A stretch of DNA of 64,000 bases, from assembly GCF_015865035.1 (NCBI RefSeq), contig NZ_JADZGI010000004.1:124001-188000 (forward strand), given 5' to 3'. The position numbers and the translations under genes were made by a program. The notes beneath the pieces are model-generated. The model had not been told where the DNA came from and did not search any database. It was given only the letters and a program-made list of their open reading frames with translations. This document shows, in pieces, positions 15,553 through 27,147 of the stretch; position 1 is the stretch's first letter, and every line of letters starts with the position of its first letter. The stretch comes from Novosphingobium aureum. Lineage in GTDB: Bacteria; Pseudomonadota; Alphaproteobacteria; Sphingomonadales; Sphingomonadaceae.

Positions 15553-16601
15553 CCGATAACCCGATCCTCTCTCCCGCCTCGCAGCCCGAGGACGCCGATG
15601 CGGCGCTCAGGCCAAAGACCCTGTCCGATTTCGTCGGGCAGGAAGCGGCCAAGGACAACCTGCACGTTTTCATCGAGAGCGCCAAGTCGCGGCGCGAGGC
15701 GATGGATCACACGCTGTTCTTCGGACCGCCGGGCCTCGGCAAGACGACGCTGGCGCAGATCGTCGCGCGCGAGCTGGGCGTGGGCTTTCGCGCCACCTCG
15801 GGCCCGGTCATCGCCAAGGCGGGCGATCTCGCTGCGCTGCTCACCAATCTCGAGCAGGGCGACGTCCTGTTCATCGACGAGATCCACCGCCTCAATCCGG
15901 TGGTCGAGGAAGTGCTCTACCCGGCGATGGAGGACCGCGCGCTCGACCTCATCATCGGCGAAGGCCCTGCTGCACGTTCTGTACGTATCGACCTGCCGCC
16001 CTTCACGCTGATTGGGGCCACCACGCGACAGGGGCTGCTCCAGACCCCCTTGCGCGACCGTTTCGGCATCCCGGTGCGCCTCCAGTTCTATACCGTGCCC
16101 GAGTTGGAGCACGTGGTGACGCGCGGGGCGAACCTGCTCGGCATCGGCATGGACAAGGGCGGCGCGACCGAGATCGCGCGCCGCTCGCGCGGAACGCCGC
16201 GCGTCGCAGGGCGCCTGATGCGCCGCGTGCGCGACTTCGCCCACGTCGCGGGCTCGGACGTCATCACCCGCGCCATCGCCGACGATGCGCTGACCCGGCT
16301 CGACGTCGATTCGATCGGTCTCGACATGCAGGACCGGCGCTACCTCACGATGATCGCCGACATCTACAAGGGCGGCCCGGTCGGCGTCGAGACGCTGGCG
16401 GCGGGCCTGTCCGAGCCGCGTGACACGATCGAGGAAGTGATCGAGCCCTACCTCATCCAGCTCGGCCTCGTCGCGCGGACCGCGCGTGGCCGCTGCCTCA
16501 ACGATCGTGGCTGGCAGCACCTCGGCCTGACACCACCCGAAGGCGCGGCAGGCAATGCACGTCAGGTGGGCCTGTTCGACTCGGGCAGGGCGGAAGGCTG
16601 A
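15549..16601 (+). CDS. ruvB: Holliday junction branch migration ATPase RuvB
   Basis: 350 residues from ATG 15549. An in-frame extension back to 15357 overlaps two other genes and is rejected. AAA+ motor: Walker A GPPGLGKTTL (about 62), Walker B FIDEIHRL (about 113), sensor 1 LIGATTRQG, arginine finger in TPLRDRFG, then the C-terminal winged helix with RYLTMIADIYKGGPVGVETLA and EEVIEPYLIQLGL. RuvB hexamers pump DNA through the RuvA-bound junction. It closes the yebC-ruvC-ruvA series. Confidence 0.97.
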   Translation: MTDNPILSPASQPEDADAALRPKTLSDFVGQEAAKDNLHVFIESAKSRREAMDHTLFFGPPGLGKTTLAQIVARELGVGFRATSGPVIAKAGDLAALLTNLEQGDVLFIDEIHRLNPVVEEVLYPAMEDRALDLIIGEGPAARSVRIDLPPFTLIGATTRQGLLQTPLRDRFGIPVRLQFYTVPELEHVVTRGANLLGIGMDKGGATEIARRSRGTPRVAGRLMRRVRDFAHVAGSDVITRAIADDALTRLDVDSIGLDMQDRRYLTMIADIYKGGPVGVETLAAGLSEPRDTIEEVIEPYLIQLGLVARTARGRCLNDRGWQHLGLTPPEGAAGNARQVGLFDSGRAEG

Positions 16602-16855
16602 GCCACAGCGACGCCGCCAATGCCGGGGCGATACCGGTGATTTGCATATGCCCGGGCGGCTCGGTTCGTCCCGTTATGGCACATGGCGTCCCGATTCCGA
16701 TTCCATTAACTACGTTTATCCCTCATGCTAAGGAAAAATGGGGCTAAGAGGGGCGTCGCGTTAACCTCATTCAGAGGTCGGGTGTGTCATAGGGCTCTCT
16801 GTGATCGGGTCGACACAGCCGGTCAGGTGCGACGAGAACGAGAAGTGATTTTGCC

Positions 16856-17908
16856 ATGTCGATAAGGACTGCCATCGCAAAACTGTCTGCCTGCGCGGCG
16901 GGCTGCGCCGTCGTGGGTGGCGGCGCCGTCCATGTGGCCGAACAGCAGTCCGCCAAGACCGAGTATCGCAAGGTCAAGGTCGCCAAGCAGGCCAAGCCGG
17001 CCAAGCGCATCGTGCGCCGTCCACGCCCGGCACCGGTCGGCGAGCGCAACATTGCCCCCCCGGTCGAGCCGCAGATCGCCATGGCACCGCTTCCCGTGCC
17101 CTACGATCCCCCGGCAAGCCGCGTCATCCCCCAGGGTGGCACGAGCGGAGGCACGCCGCCGGTCGTGATCGGCGGTTCGTCGAGCGGCGGTGGTTTCGGT
17201 GGTGGCTTCTTCGGCGGTTTCTTCGGCGGCGGGTCGAGCGGCGGCAGCACCGTCGTCATCACCTCGACGAGTTCCAGTTCGAGCAGCTCTTCTTCGTCGA
17301 GCTCCTCGTCTTCGTCCAGTTCGTCGAGTTCTTCGGGGGGCGAAGAGGGAGCAACCAGCTCCACCTCGACCTCCTCGGGCGGTTCCAGCGGTTCATCCAG
17401 CTCGACTTCGTCGTCGAGCGGCGGCGAAAGTTCCACCTCGACTACCTCGACCTCGGGCGGTGCGACTTCGGGCGGCTCCACCACCAGCAGCGGTGCAAGC
17501 TCGAGCGGTGGTTCGACTTCCTCTTCGGGCTCGTCGTCCAGTTCGACTTCGTCCTCTACGTCGACCTCGTCGTCGAGTGGTGGCGAAAGCTCGAGTACCG
17601 GTGGCAGGACCTCTTCGTCGACCACCACCTCAGGCGGGGCCAGCACGAGCACCACGACCGGCGGCAGCACGACCAGCGGGAGCAGCACGAGCACGGGTGG
17701 CAGCACCACCGGTAGCTCCAGTACCTCGACTGGTGGTAGTTCGACCTCGAGCACCTCGGGCAGCAGCACAACGAGCGGTGGACCGCCGCCCCCGCCCCCG
17801 CCTCCGCCGACCGATGTTCCCGAGCCGCCGATGGTGATCTTGTTCGGTGCAGCCGCTGCGGCAGTCTTTGCGCGACGCAAGCTTGGAGCGCGTGCCCGGG
17901 CTGCCTGA
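16856..17908 (+). CDS. Serine/glycine/threonine-rich PEP-CTERM protein
   Basis: 350 residues. Signal-like N-terminus (about 1-27), a Lys/Arg/Pro-rich stretch (about 34-95), a Gly/Phe run (about 112-128), then about 180 residues almost only Ser, Gly and Thr, a nine-proline spacer near 315, and the tail VPEPPMVILFGAAAAAVF followed by ARRK. The VPEP-hydrophobic-basic end matches PEP-CTERM sorting signals, which exosortases of the XrtA type process in exopolysaccharide-producing Gram-negatives. The Ser-rich centre is a likely target for O-glycosylation, by inference. No exosortase is in the window. The codons of the Ser run are mixed, TCG, TCC, AGC and AGT. A strong terminator follows. Confidence 0.75.
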   Translation: MSIRTAIAKLSACAAGCAVVGGGAVHVAEQQSAKTEYRKVKVAKQAKPAKRIVRRPRPAPVGERNIAPPVEPQIAMAPLPVPYDPPASRVIPQGGTSGGTPPVVIGGSSSGGGFGGGFFGGFFGGGSSGGSTVVITSTSSSSSSSSSSSSSSSSSSSSSSGGEEGATSSTSTSSGGSSGSSSSTSSSSGGESSTSTTSTSGGATSGGSTTSSGASSSGGSTSSSGSSSSSTSSSTSTSSSSGGESSSTGGRTSSSTTTSGGASTSTTTGGSTTSGSSTSTGGSTTGSSSTSTGGSSTSSTSGSSTTSGGPPPPPPPPPTDVPEPPMVILFGAAAAAVFARRKLGARARAA

Positions 17909-17943
17909 CACCGGCACAGCGACAGGACAATTCATCCGCCGAG

Positions 17944-17970
17944 AAGGGGAGCCATCGAGCTCCCCTTTTT
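17944..17970 (+). terminator. Intrinsic terminator of the PEP-CTERM gene
   Basis: Nine-base arms AAGGGGAGC (17944-17952) and GCTCCCCTT (17959-17967) around CATCGA, with a run of five T ending at 17970. Confidence 0.85.
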
Positions 17971-18044
17971 CGTTCGTGCACCATGTCGCCCGTGAAGCGG
18001 GCCCGGCCCTCAGCCCGGCCCTTTCCCTGCTGTCCCCAAACGCG

Positions 18045-18082
18045 GAAGACCCCGCCCGGCACGGGGCCGGACGGGGTCTTCG
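18045..18082 (-). terminator. Hairpin downstream of aconitase
   Basis: GAAGACCCCG-CCCGGC (18045-18060) pairs with its reverse complement around 18066-18082, with one mismatch and a short ACGGG loop. On the minus strand it lies 30 bases after the acnA stop and is followed by CGCGTTTGG, a weak T-run. Confidence 0.6.
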
Positions 18083-18112
18083 TGATGCCTTTCGGCGTCG
18101 CTGGTAAAGCGA

Positions 18113-20788
<2,676 letters not shown>

Positions 20789-20933
20789 GTGGGCGTTCTT
20801 CCCTTCCTGTGTTGTCTGTCGCTCGTGGCAGTCTTGTCGGACAAATCAGGCCCGGCTGTGCTGCGTTGCGACAAACGGATTCGACGGCACCGCCGATGCG
20901 CGCTCAATGGCTTCAGGTCAAGGGGCTGGGCCA

Positions 20934-21866
20934 TTATACCATCGTCGGTGGGCTCGTCGGCAGGCGCTCTTCGCGCGTGGCGATCCAGCAGCCGGCAACG
21001 ATCAGCACGGCTCCGGCCATGGTCGCAAACGTGACCCGTTCGTCAAAGAATATCCAGCCAAGCAGGGCCGCCCACAGGAAGCCGGTATACTCGACCGGGA
21101 CGAGCACCTGTGTTTCGGCGCGCGCATAGCCCCAGGCGAGCAGCACCAGTGCGCAGGTCGCGAGGCAGGCGGCGAGCGCGATCACTGCCAGGTCGAGCGC
21201 GGTGGGCCTGACGAAGACGAGTGCCGCGGGGGCGGCGAGGAACAGGCTTGCGAACAGGCTCTGGAACAGGGCGACCTCGGCTGGTCTGGCGAGAAGTGCC
21301 TGTTGGCGCTGGAGAACGAGATTGATCGCGTAGAATACCGCAGATGCGAGCACGGCCAGCGTACCCTTGAGCGCCTCGCCGGAAAGGTCCATCTCGCCCA
21401 TGCGCGCGGCAGTGATGACGACCACCCCAACGATGCCGAACAGCGAGCCTGCAATCGCGCGCGGGCGGATGCGTTCCTTCAGCAGCAGGGCGGCGAAATA
21501 GAGCGCGATGATCGGCGAGATGAACGAGATCGCGATGGCCTCTGCGATCGGCAGGCGCACGAGGCCGTAGAAGAACAGTGCTGCCATCACCACGGTGATC
21601 GCGGAGCGCAGGGCATGCACACGCAGCGCCGCGCGCGACGGGCGTGCACGGCCGATCGCAAGCCACAGCGGCAGCGAGACGAACGTGCCCAGCAGATTGC
21701 GCAGGAACAGCGCCGTCAGCACGCCGACCGCGATCGAGGCGCCCTTCATCGCTGCGTCCATCGCGCTGAAAGTAGCGATGCCGCCGATCACGGCCAGGAT
21801 CGGCATGGCGTGGCCCGGCTGGCTTTGGCCGGCAGGTTTTGCGCAAGGATGCTCGTTCGATGTCAT
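20934..21866 (-). CDS. DMT-superfamily (EamA) permease
   Basis: 310 residues from ATG 21866; the 16-residue extension to 21914 is not membrane-like. Two EamA repeats of five helices each: about 18-150 and 155-295. Typical features are the first-repeat motif FFYGLVRLPIAEAIAISFISPI near residue 95 and the second-repeat VEYTGFLWAALLGWIFFDERV near 265. EamA carriers export metabolites or amino acids, or recycle small solutes; the substrate is unknown. It ends 145 bases before acnA's start, so it reads towards acnA and could read into it. It is divergent from the L,D-transpeptidase. Confidence 0.85.
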   Translation of the reverse strand: MTSNEHPCAKPAGQSQPGHAMPILAVIGGIATFSAMDAAMKGASIAVGVLTALFLRNLLGTFVSLPLWLAIGRARPSRAALRVHALRSAITVVMAALFFYGLVRLPIAEAIAISFISPIIALYFAALLLKERIRPRAIAGSLFGIVGVVVITAARMGEMDLSGEALKGTLAVLASAVFYAINLVLQRQQALLARPAEVALFQSLFASLFLAAPAALVFVRPTALDLAVIALAACLATCALVLLAWGYARAETQVLVPVEYTGFLWAALLGWIFFDERVTFATMAGAVLIVAGCWIATREERLPTSPPTMV

Positions 21867-22064
21867 TCGGGATGAGGCTGTCGACCAAGCTGCGGTGCGG
21901 CGCAAGCGAATCATTGTGCCCGATTTGCCACGTCAATTCAGGATAGCGACAGGACTAATCCTTGAAGGTTTCTTCACAAAGGCGCACATCGGACGCCTCG
22001 ACTGCGCCTTGCCCGGCGCGCGGCGGGGCTTCCTCAGAAAGAGACGGGCGGGTTTCGAGACATC

Positions 22065-23543
22065 ATGGTTGATTGCAAGCGGTTGGGCTCTGGCCTCGTC
22101 ACGGTATTCATGGCGCTGGGCCTGACGGCGCAGCCGGTGCTGGCACAGCAAGCCGGGACCGCGCAGAAGGGCGGGGCGCGCGAGCCGCAAAACATCCTGC
22201 CCCCGGGCGCCACGCCGAACCCGGTCCCGGTGACGGCGCCTACCCCGGTACCGGGCGCGCAGCCTCGCGAGACGCCGACCCAGCCCGCAAAGACGCCGGC
22301 AAGTCCAGCATCTGGCGGCGATGGCGCTCAAGTCGTTTCCGAGCCCGTGGTGCAGGAACTGTTCCTCGCCGAACCGGTCATGCCCTGGTCGATCGAGGAC
22401 GCGCGCAGCCTGCTCTCGACGATAGAGTACATCGGCAAGGAAGGGCTGATCCCGGCCGACTACAAGCCTGCCGCGCTCAAGGCCGCGATCGCGCAGGGCG
22501 AGAGCGACGCGCTCGACGAACTGGCGAGCCGATCCTTCGGCTGGCTGATCGAGGACCTTCGTGACGGGCGCACGCCGATGCCCGACCGCGTGCAGTGGTT
22601 CGCGGTCGATCCCGACCGTGACGACATGCCCACCGCGCAGATCATGGCCAAGGCGCTCGCCGCCCACGACATTGCGGGCGTCGTCGACCAGCTGGCGCCG
22701 ACTTATCCCGACTATGCCGCCCTGCGCGACGAACTCGCCGCGACGCCGCCCAAGGACAAGGCGCGCCGCGCGCTGATCCAGGCCAATATGGACCGCTGGC
22801 GCTGGTTCAAGCGCGACATGGGCGAGGTCTACCTGCTCACCAACGTGCCTGAATTCCAGCTGCGCCTGGTGGTCAAGAACCGCATCGTGCGCACCTACAA
22901 GACGGTCGTGGGCAAGCCCGGGCGTACTGCCACGCCGCAGCTCGCCGAGACGGTCAGCGCGGTCGTGTTCAACCCGACCTGGACGGTGCCCCAGTCGATC
23001 GTCAAGGGCGAGGGGCTGGGCCAGAAGGTGCTCAACAACCCCAGCTGGGCGCGCAATGCTGGCTACAAGGCGACCAAGGACGCCAACGGCAACATCTGGG
23101 TGGTGCAACAGCCCGGGCCCAACAACTCGCTGGGCGAGATGAAGATCGACATGCCCAACGAGCACGCGATCTACCTTCACGACACCCCGGCCAAGCAGTA
23201 CTTCGACCACGAGGTGCGCGCCTACAGCCACGGCTGCATCCGCACCGAGCGCGCGGTCGAGCTGGGCATGACGATGGCGATCCTGGGCGCCAAGATGTCG
23301 GGCGAGGAAGCCGCCGAGATCGCTCGCTCGGGCAAGTACACCAAGGTCGACATGGAGCGCACGTTCCCGGTCTACCTCGCCTACTTCACCATCGCGCGCG
23401 ACATCGACGGAACGCTCAAGACGTTCAACGACATCTACGGGCGCGACAAGCCGGTGATCGACAGCTTCGCGCAGCCGCGCCAGCTCAAGACCAACCAGCG
23501 CAAGAGCGAGGAAGAAGTGATCAAGCTGGACAACCCGCTCTAG
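22065..23543 (+). CDS. L,D-transpeptidase (YcbB/LdtD-like)
   Basis: 492 residues. Signal peptide to about residue 28 (AQP-VLAQQ), a Pro/Thr/Ala-rich linker (about 30-90), the L,D-transpeptidase scaffold domain (about 105-240, LLSTIEYIGKEGLIPADY), then the YkuD catalytic domain (about 260-420) with AIYLHDTPAKQYFDHEVRAYSHGCIRTE; the nucleophile is the Cys of HGCIR near residue 388. Such enzymes make 3-3 peptidoglycan crosslinks in the periplasm or attach proteins to it. The stop is embedded in a 10-bp stem. It has its own divergent promoter region with the DMT gene. Confidence 0.9.
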   Translation: MVDCKRLGSGLVTVFMALGLTAQPVLAQQAGTAQKGGAREPQNILPPGATPNPVPVTAPTPVPGAQPRETPTQPAKTPASPASGGDGAQVVSEPVVQELFLAEPVMPWSIEDARSLLSTIEYIGKEGLIPADYKPAALKAAIAQGESDALDELASRSFGWLIEDLRDGRTPMPDRVQWFAVDPDRDDMPTAQIMAKALAAHDIAGVVDQLAPTYPDYAALRDELAATPPKDKARRALIQANMDRWRWFKRDMGEVYLLTNVPEFQLRLVVKNRIVRTYKTVVGKPGRTATPQLAETVSAVVFNPTWTVPQSIVKGEGLGQKVLNNPSWARNAGYKATKDANGNIWVVQQPGPNNSLGEMKIDMPNEHAIYLHDTPAKQYFDHEVRAYSHGCIRTERAVELGMTMAILGAKMSGEEAAEIARSGKYTKVDMERTFPVYLAYFTIARDIDGTLKTFNDIYGRDKPVIDSFAQPRQLKTNQRKSEEEVIKLDNPL

Positions 23544-23554
23544 GGAGCGGGTTG
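23531..23554 (+). terminator. Hairpin over the L,D-transpeptidase stop codon
   Basis: CAACCCGCTC (23531-23540) and GAGCGGGTTG (23545-23554) form a perfect 10-bp stem with loop TAGG that contains the stop codon. There is no T-run, so termination is uncertain. Confidence 0.4.
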
Positions 23555-23626
23555 GCGGCGAACGGTTGGTGGCAGGGCTTTGCCGGATTCCGAATTTGCT
23601 AAGGAACGAGCGGTAACAAGGGCGGC

Positions 23627-24298
23627 ATGCCTCAGGAACTCCTCGCTCTTATCGACAAGCCCTGGCTGCTGATCGCCGTTCTCGCCGCGGGCGCCGTGCT
23701 GGGCATGGGGATCGAGCGCAGTGTCGAGACATCGCGGCGTGCCGAACGACGGGCCTATTGGCAAAAGCGCAAGGCACGTACGAAGCAGATAGCGACGCGC
23801 GGCAATGTCCTCGCTTTCAAGCGCCGTGCCGGGCAGACGGACACGAAAGGGCGCGAGGACGTTGCAGCCGACCAGCTCAGGGCGGTCATGAGTGCCCGAT
23901 TTACGGCCTGTGCGTTGCTCAACGCGCCCGAGCGTCGTTTGCTCGGGGTTCTGGAGAACTGCCTTGCCGAGCAGGCGCCGGGCTGGCGTTGCATGGCGCA
24001 GGTCAATCTCGGCGAAATCCTGAGATCTGCGGACAAGGACGCCTATTTCGCGATCAATTCGAAGCGGGTCGATCTGCTGATCGTGGATGGCGAATACAAG
24101 CCTCTCCACGCCGTCGAGTTTCAGGGAACGGGCCATCACCTCGGAGCCGAAACCGCAGCGCGCGATGCAACGAAACGCGAGGCGCTGCGCAGGGCCGGGA
24201 TCGGCTACGTCGAGGTTGCAAGCGGCGATACCCCGGCCGACGTCCGTGCAATCGTCACCAAGCTGGTGCGGCAGGCTGGCGAGACCGCGAGCGCTTGA
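23627..24298 (+). CDS. DUF2726 (PD-(D/E)XK-like) membrane-anchored protein
   Basis: 223 residues. One N-terminal helix (about 12-32) anchors the protein; a basic stretch follows (RRAYWQKRKARTK). From about residue 95 the DUF2726 pattern appears: LLNAPERRLLGVLENCL, MAQVNLGEILR, INSKRVDLLIVDGEYKPLHAVEFQGTGHH and RDATKREALRRAGIGYVEV. The Asp of DLLIVD and Glu of VEFQG with the later Lys fit a PD-(D/E)XK nuclease core, but nuclease activity is not established for the family. Convergent with recQ 53 bases away. Confidence 0.75.
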   Translation: MPQELLALIDKPWLLIAVLAAGAVLGMGIERSVETSRRAERRAYWQKRKARTKQIATRGNVLAFKRRAGQTDTKGREDVAADQLRAVMSARFTACALLNAPERRLLGVLENCLAEQAPGWRCMAQVNLGEILRSADKDAYFAINSKRVDLLIVDGEYKPLHAVEFQGTGHHLGAETAARDATKREALRRAGIGYVEVASGDTPADVRAIVTKLVRQAGETASA

Positions 24299-24351
24299 GG
24301 CACAGAACTTCTACGCATTGAGCACTGGTAGCCCAGCGCCACGCACTTGCG

Positions 24352-26247
24352 TCAGAACTGGCCGATGACGTGCAGGAATTCCTCGCCATAGGCATCGAGC
24401 TTGCGCGCGCCGACACCGGTGATCGAGCCGAGCTGCGCGAGCGAGCCGGGCTTCTGCGCGGCCATCTCGCGCAAGGTGGCATCGTGGAAGATGACGTAGG
24501 GCGGCACGCCCTGATCCTTGGCGAGGTCGCGGCGTAGCTCGCGCAAGGCGTCGAACAGCGGATCGCCGACGGGGTTGGGCGTCTGATCCCCGCCGCCACG
24601 GCTGCGGCGAGAGCGTTCCTGCCTGGGCGGGCGGACCATCATCACGCTCGCCTCGCCTTTCAGGATGTCGCGCGAGTCGCCGCCGAGCGCGAGGCCGCCG
24701 TGTTCGGTCGGCACGAGGCTGCCGCGTGCCTGCAGCGCGCGCGCGAGCGCCTTCAAAAGCGGCTTTTCCTCTTCGCGCAGGATGCCGAAGACCGAAAGCT
24801 GGTCGTGCCCGCGCTGGAGCACGCGGTCGTCGGTGACCCCGCAAAGCACCTTCTCGAGATGGCCCACGCCATAACTCTGGCCGGTTCGATAGACCGCCGA
24901 GAGGAGCTTTTGTGCCATCGTCGTCGCATCGATCACGTCGACCGGTTCAAGGCAGGTATCGCAGTTGCCGCACCTGGCGGGCGGCGTCTCGCCAAAGTGG
25001 CGCAGCAGCACGGCGCGGCGGCAATCGGCGGTCTCGACGAGCCCGGCGAGCGAATCGAGGCGCTGGCGCTCGCTCTGCTGGCGGCTCTCGTCGAGCTCGG
25101 AGAGACGCAGGCGTGCGCGGGCAAAATCGTCCGCGCCCCAGAACATGACCGCGACCGAAGGATCGCCGTCGCGGCCCGCGCGCCCGGTTTCCTGATAATA
25201 GCCCTCGATTGACTTGGGGATGCCGGCATGCGCGACGAAGCGCACGTCAGGCTTGTCGATGCCCATGCCGAAAGCAACCGTGGCGACCATGACCATGTCC
25301 TCGCTCCCGACGAAGGCGGACTGGTTGCGCGCGCGCACTTCCGGGGCGAGCCCGGCATGGTACGGCAGGACCGGGCGTCCGGTCGACTTGCCCAGCGTCT
25401 CGGCGAGCTGTTCGACCTTGGCGCGGGTGGGGGCGTAGATGATGCCCGGGCCGGGGTTGTCGTCGATCACGCCCTTGAGCTGGCGGGCGATCGAATCGCG
25501 CGGGCGGATGGCGTAGCGGATGTTGGGCCGGTCGAAGCCGGCAACGATCAGCCCGTCCTCGCCGATGCCGAGCTGGGCGAGGATGTCTTGGCGGGTATGA
25601 TGATCGGCGGTCGCGGTGAGCGCGAGGCGAGGAACTTGCGGGAAGGCGTCGAGCAGCGGGCGCAGCAGGCGGTAGTCGGGCCTGAAGTCGTGGCCCCATT
25701 CCGAGACGCAGTGCGCCTCGTCGATCGCGAAGAGCGCGATGCGGGTGCTGGCGAGCAACTCGCGGAACTGCGGCTGGCTGGCGCGTTCGGGGGCGATGTA
25801 GAGCAGGTCCAGTTGCCCTGCGCGGAAGGCGTCGAGCGTTTCGCGCCAGTCGGCGTCGGCACTGGTCAGCGTGGCCGCGCGGATGCCGTTGGCGCGCGCC
25901 GAGCGCAGCTGGTCGTGCATCAGCGCGATCAGCGGCGAGACGACCACGCAGGTCCCCTCGAGCAGCACTGCGGGAAGCTGGTAGGTCAGCGACTTGCCCG
26001 CGCCGGTGGGCATCACCGCGAGCGTGGAACGCCCTTCGAGGACCCGGTCGACGACCTGGTCCTGAACCCCGCGCAGCGACGAGAAACCGAAGACCTCGTG
26101 CAGCGCCTGCGCAACCTGCTGCGCGCTTGGCGGCGGGGCCGGCGTGTTGTCGACGGGCGGCAGGGCGTGCTCGTCCCAGCGCTCGTCCCAGCTGTCGTCG
26201 TCGCCGTAGAAAGTCGTCTCGAGGGGCCAGTCTTCGTTCACGGCCAC
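24352..26247 (-). CDS. RecQ-family ATP-dependent DNA helicase
   Basis: 631 residues with a GTG at 26247 as start; a second GTG two codons later is equivalent and no clear ribosome site is seen. Helicase motifs: MPTGAGKSLTYQLPA (I), AIDEAHCVSEWGHDFRPDY (II with RecQ-type loop), LALTATADHHTRQDI (III), ATVAFGMGIDKPDVRFVAHAGIPKS (V), YYQETGRAGRDG (VI). Zinc cysteines follow in CRRAVLLRHFG and CGNCDTCLEP (about residues 405-425), then a winged helix and a C-terminal HRDC domain ending KLDAYGEEFL. An acidic N-terminal extension of about 45 residues precedes the core. It unwinds DNA 3' to 5' in recombination and repair. Confidence 0.92.
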   Translation of the reverse strand: MAVNEDWPLETTFYGDDDSWDERWDEHALPPVDNTPAPPPSAQQVAQALHEVFGFSSLRGVQDQVVDRVLEGRSTLAVMPTGAGKSLTYQLPAVLLEGTCVVVSPLIALMHDQLRSARANGIRAATLTSADADWRETLDAFRAGQLDLLYIAPERASQPQFRELLASTRIALFAIDEAHCVSEWGHDFRPDYRLLRPLLDAFPQVPRLALTATADHHTRQDILAQLGIGEDGLIVAGFDRPNIRYAIRPRDSIARQLKGVIDDNPGPGIIYAPTRAKVEQLAETLGKSTGRPVLPYHAGLAPEVRARNQSAFVGSEDMVMVATVAFGMGIDKPDVRFVAHAGIPKSIEGYYQETGRAGRDGDPSVAVMFWGADDFARARLRLSELDESRQQSERQRLDSLAGLVETADCRRAVLLRHFGETPPARCGNCDTCLEPVDVIDATTMAQKLLSAVYRTGQSYGVGHLEKVLCGVTDDRVLQRGHDQLSVFGILREEEKPLLKALARALQARGSLVPTEHGGLALGGDSRDILKGEASVMMVRPPRQERSRRSRGGGDQTPNPVGDPLFDALRELRRDLAKDQGVPPYVIFHDATLREMAAQKPGSLAQLGSITGVGARKLDAYGEEFLHVIGQF

Positions 26248-26434
26248 GGCTTATGGCAGAGCGGGCGCGGCACCGAAACCGGGCAGGGCGCGCTTTCCTC
26301 CGAAATCGCACTTTTTCGGCGCTGCAGGCACCCCGGCGAGGGCGACGAGACGAGGCTGCGGCGCGGCATCCGGGCACTTTTCCGGCTCACGCGAGTTCTA
26401 CTTACGATGACTCGTGAAATTGGAGTGTTCGACC

Positions 26435-26590
26435 ATGTCAGCCTATCATTATCACAGCAGCCGCCCCCATGAATCGGTCCTGCCGCGCCGTCCGCTCGAT
26501 CCGAGCCAGCGCTATCAGGCCTATGGTCCGATCCAGCCGATGGACCGCCAGCAGGGGCTTTTCGCCCGCCTGTTCGACTGGCTGGGCTAA
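26435..26590 (+). CDS. 51-aa small protein, His/Tyr/Pro-rich
   Basis: ATG at 26435 is preceded by GGAG at a good distance. The 51 residues start MSAYHYHSSRP and end GLFARLFDWLG; the middle has repeated YxxxGPIQPM-like turns rich in Pro, Gln and Arg. No membrane helix or signal is present. The mix of residues is even, not the Arg-rich shadow pattern of this GC-rich DNA. It is divergent from recQ with 187 bases between. A hairpin with a short T-run lies 130 bases downstream. No family recognised; small proteins of this shape occur in sphingomonads in my experience, which is weak evidence. Confidence 0.55.
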   Translation: MSAYHYHSSRPHESVLPRRPLDPSQRYQAYGPIQPMDRQQGLFARLFDWLG

Positions 26591-26720
26591 ACAAGCTGGC
26601 CATTGCCGGCATCGTGCCGCGGCTTGGCGCCGAGCTGCGGCATTCGGTTCCTGATTTCTCAGCCCCGCTCGTGTCTCGCGTGACGAGGACAAGCTCCAGT
26701 CTGCTGCAGATCGTCGAGCA

Positions 26721-26743
26721 GGCTCAAGGTTCGTTGAGCCTTT
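26721..26743 (+). terminator. Hairpin downstream of the 51-aa gene
   Basis: GGCTCAA (26721-26727) and TTGAGCC (26734-26740) pair around GGTTCG, followed by TTTCC. The T-run is short. Confidence 0.45.
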
Positions 26744-26861
26744 CCCCGTTCTAGGGATTTCCATCTAGCAACCTCTTCACTGAGCCTTCTCGGGCATGCT
26801 GCCAAATGGCCTTGCAATCGATTGAATAACTCAGTCGAGCAAAACGAGGGAAGGATGCCAG

Positions 26862-27134
26862 GTGGCCAGCTTGTTGGAGAATACGCACGTCGCGAGCGCC
26901 GGTCGGCGCGAGGCATGGCTCGATCAGGTCGAGTTCGTCGAAGTTGCTCGAGTGCTCAAGCATCTGGCGCGCGACCTCGGGCAGGACAGCGACGCTGCGA
27001 TCAACGCGCTGGCACACCGTGGCCTGGACGCCGCGCTGGCTCACCTTGCAGATGTCAGCGGATCGAGCGTTGCCGCAGCCTTCCTCGAACACCGGGCGCG
27101 CTGGCGAGAAGCCGCGCTCGCCCCGGTCCATTGA
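26862..27134 (+). CDS. 90-aa helical protein of unknown function
   Basis: GTG start at 26862 with GGAAGG about 10 bases upstream. The protein is Ala/Leu-rich and helical: MASLLENTHVASAGRREAW, a central VEFVEVARVLKHLARDLG and AALAHLADVSGSSVAAAFLEH. A competing frame (ATG at 26855, Arg/Ser-rich) overlaps but has the composition of a shadow. A perfect 19-bp bidirectional hairpin 14 bases after the stop supports a real 3' end. No domain recognised. Confidence 0.5.
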   Translation: MASLLENTHVASAGRREAWLDQVEFVEVARVLKHLARDLGQDSDAAINALAHRGLDAALAHLADVSGSSVAAAFLEHRARWREAALAPVH

Positions 27135-27147
27135 TCCGCGCATGACG

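Noticed and set aside
17270..17800. CRISPR-like or tandem DNA repeats
   Set aside because: The repetition follows amino-acid composition with mixed codons; there are no fixed repeats or spacers.
17101..17880. Long minus-strand frame rich in Pro, Val, Leu and Glu
   Set aside because: It is the complement of the Ser/Gly/Thr core of the PEP-CTERM gene, forced by its repeated codons; no ribosome site.
26822..27145. Arg/Ser-rich 107-codon frame overlapping the 90-aa gene
   Set aside because: Composition typical of a GC-rich shadow; the GTG frame has ordinary residues and a ribosome site.
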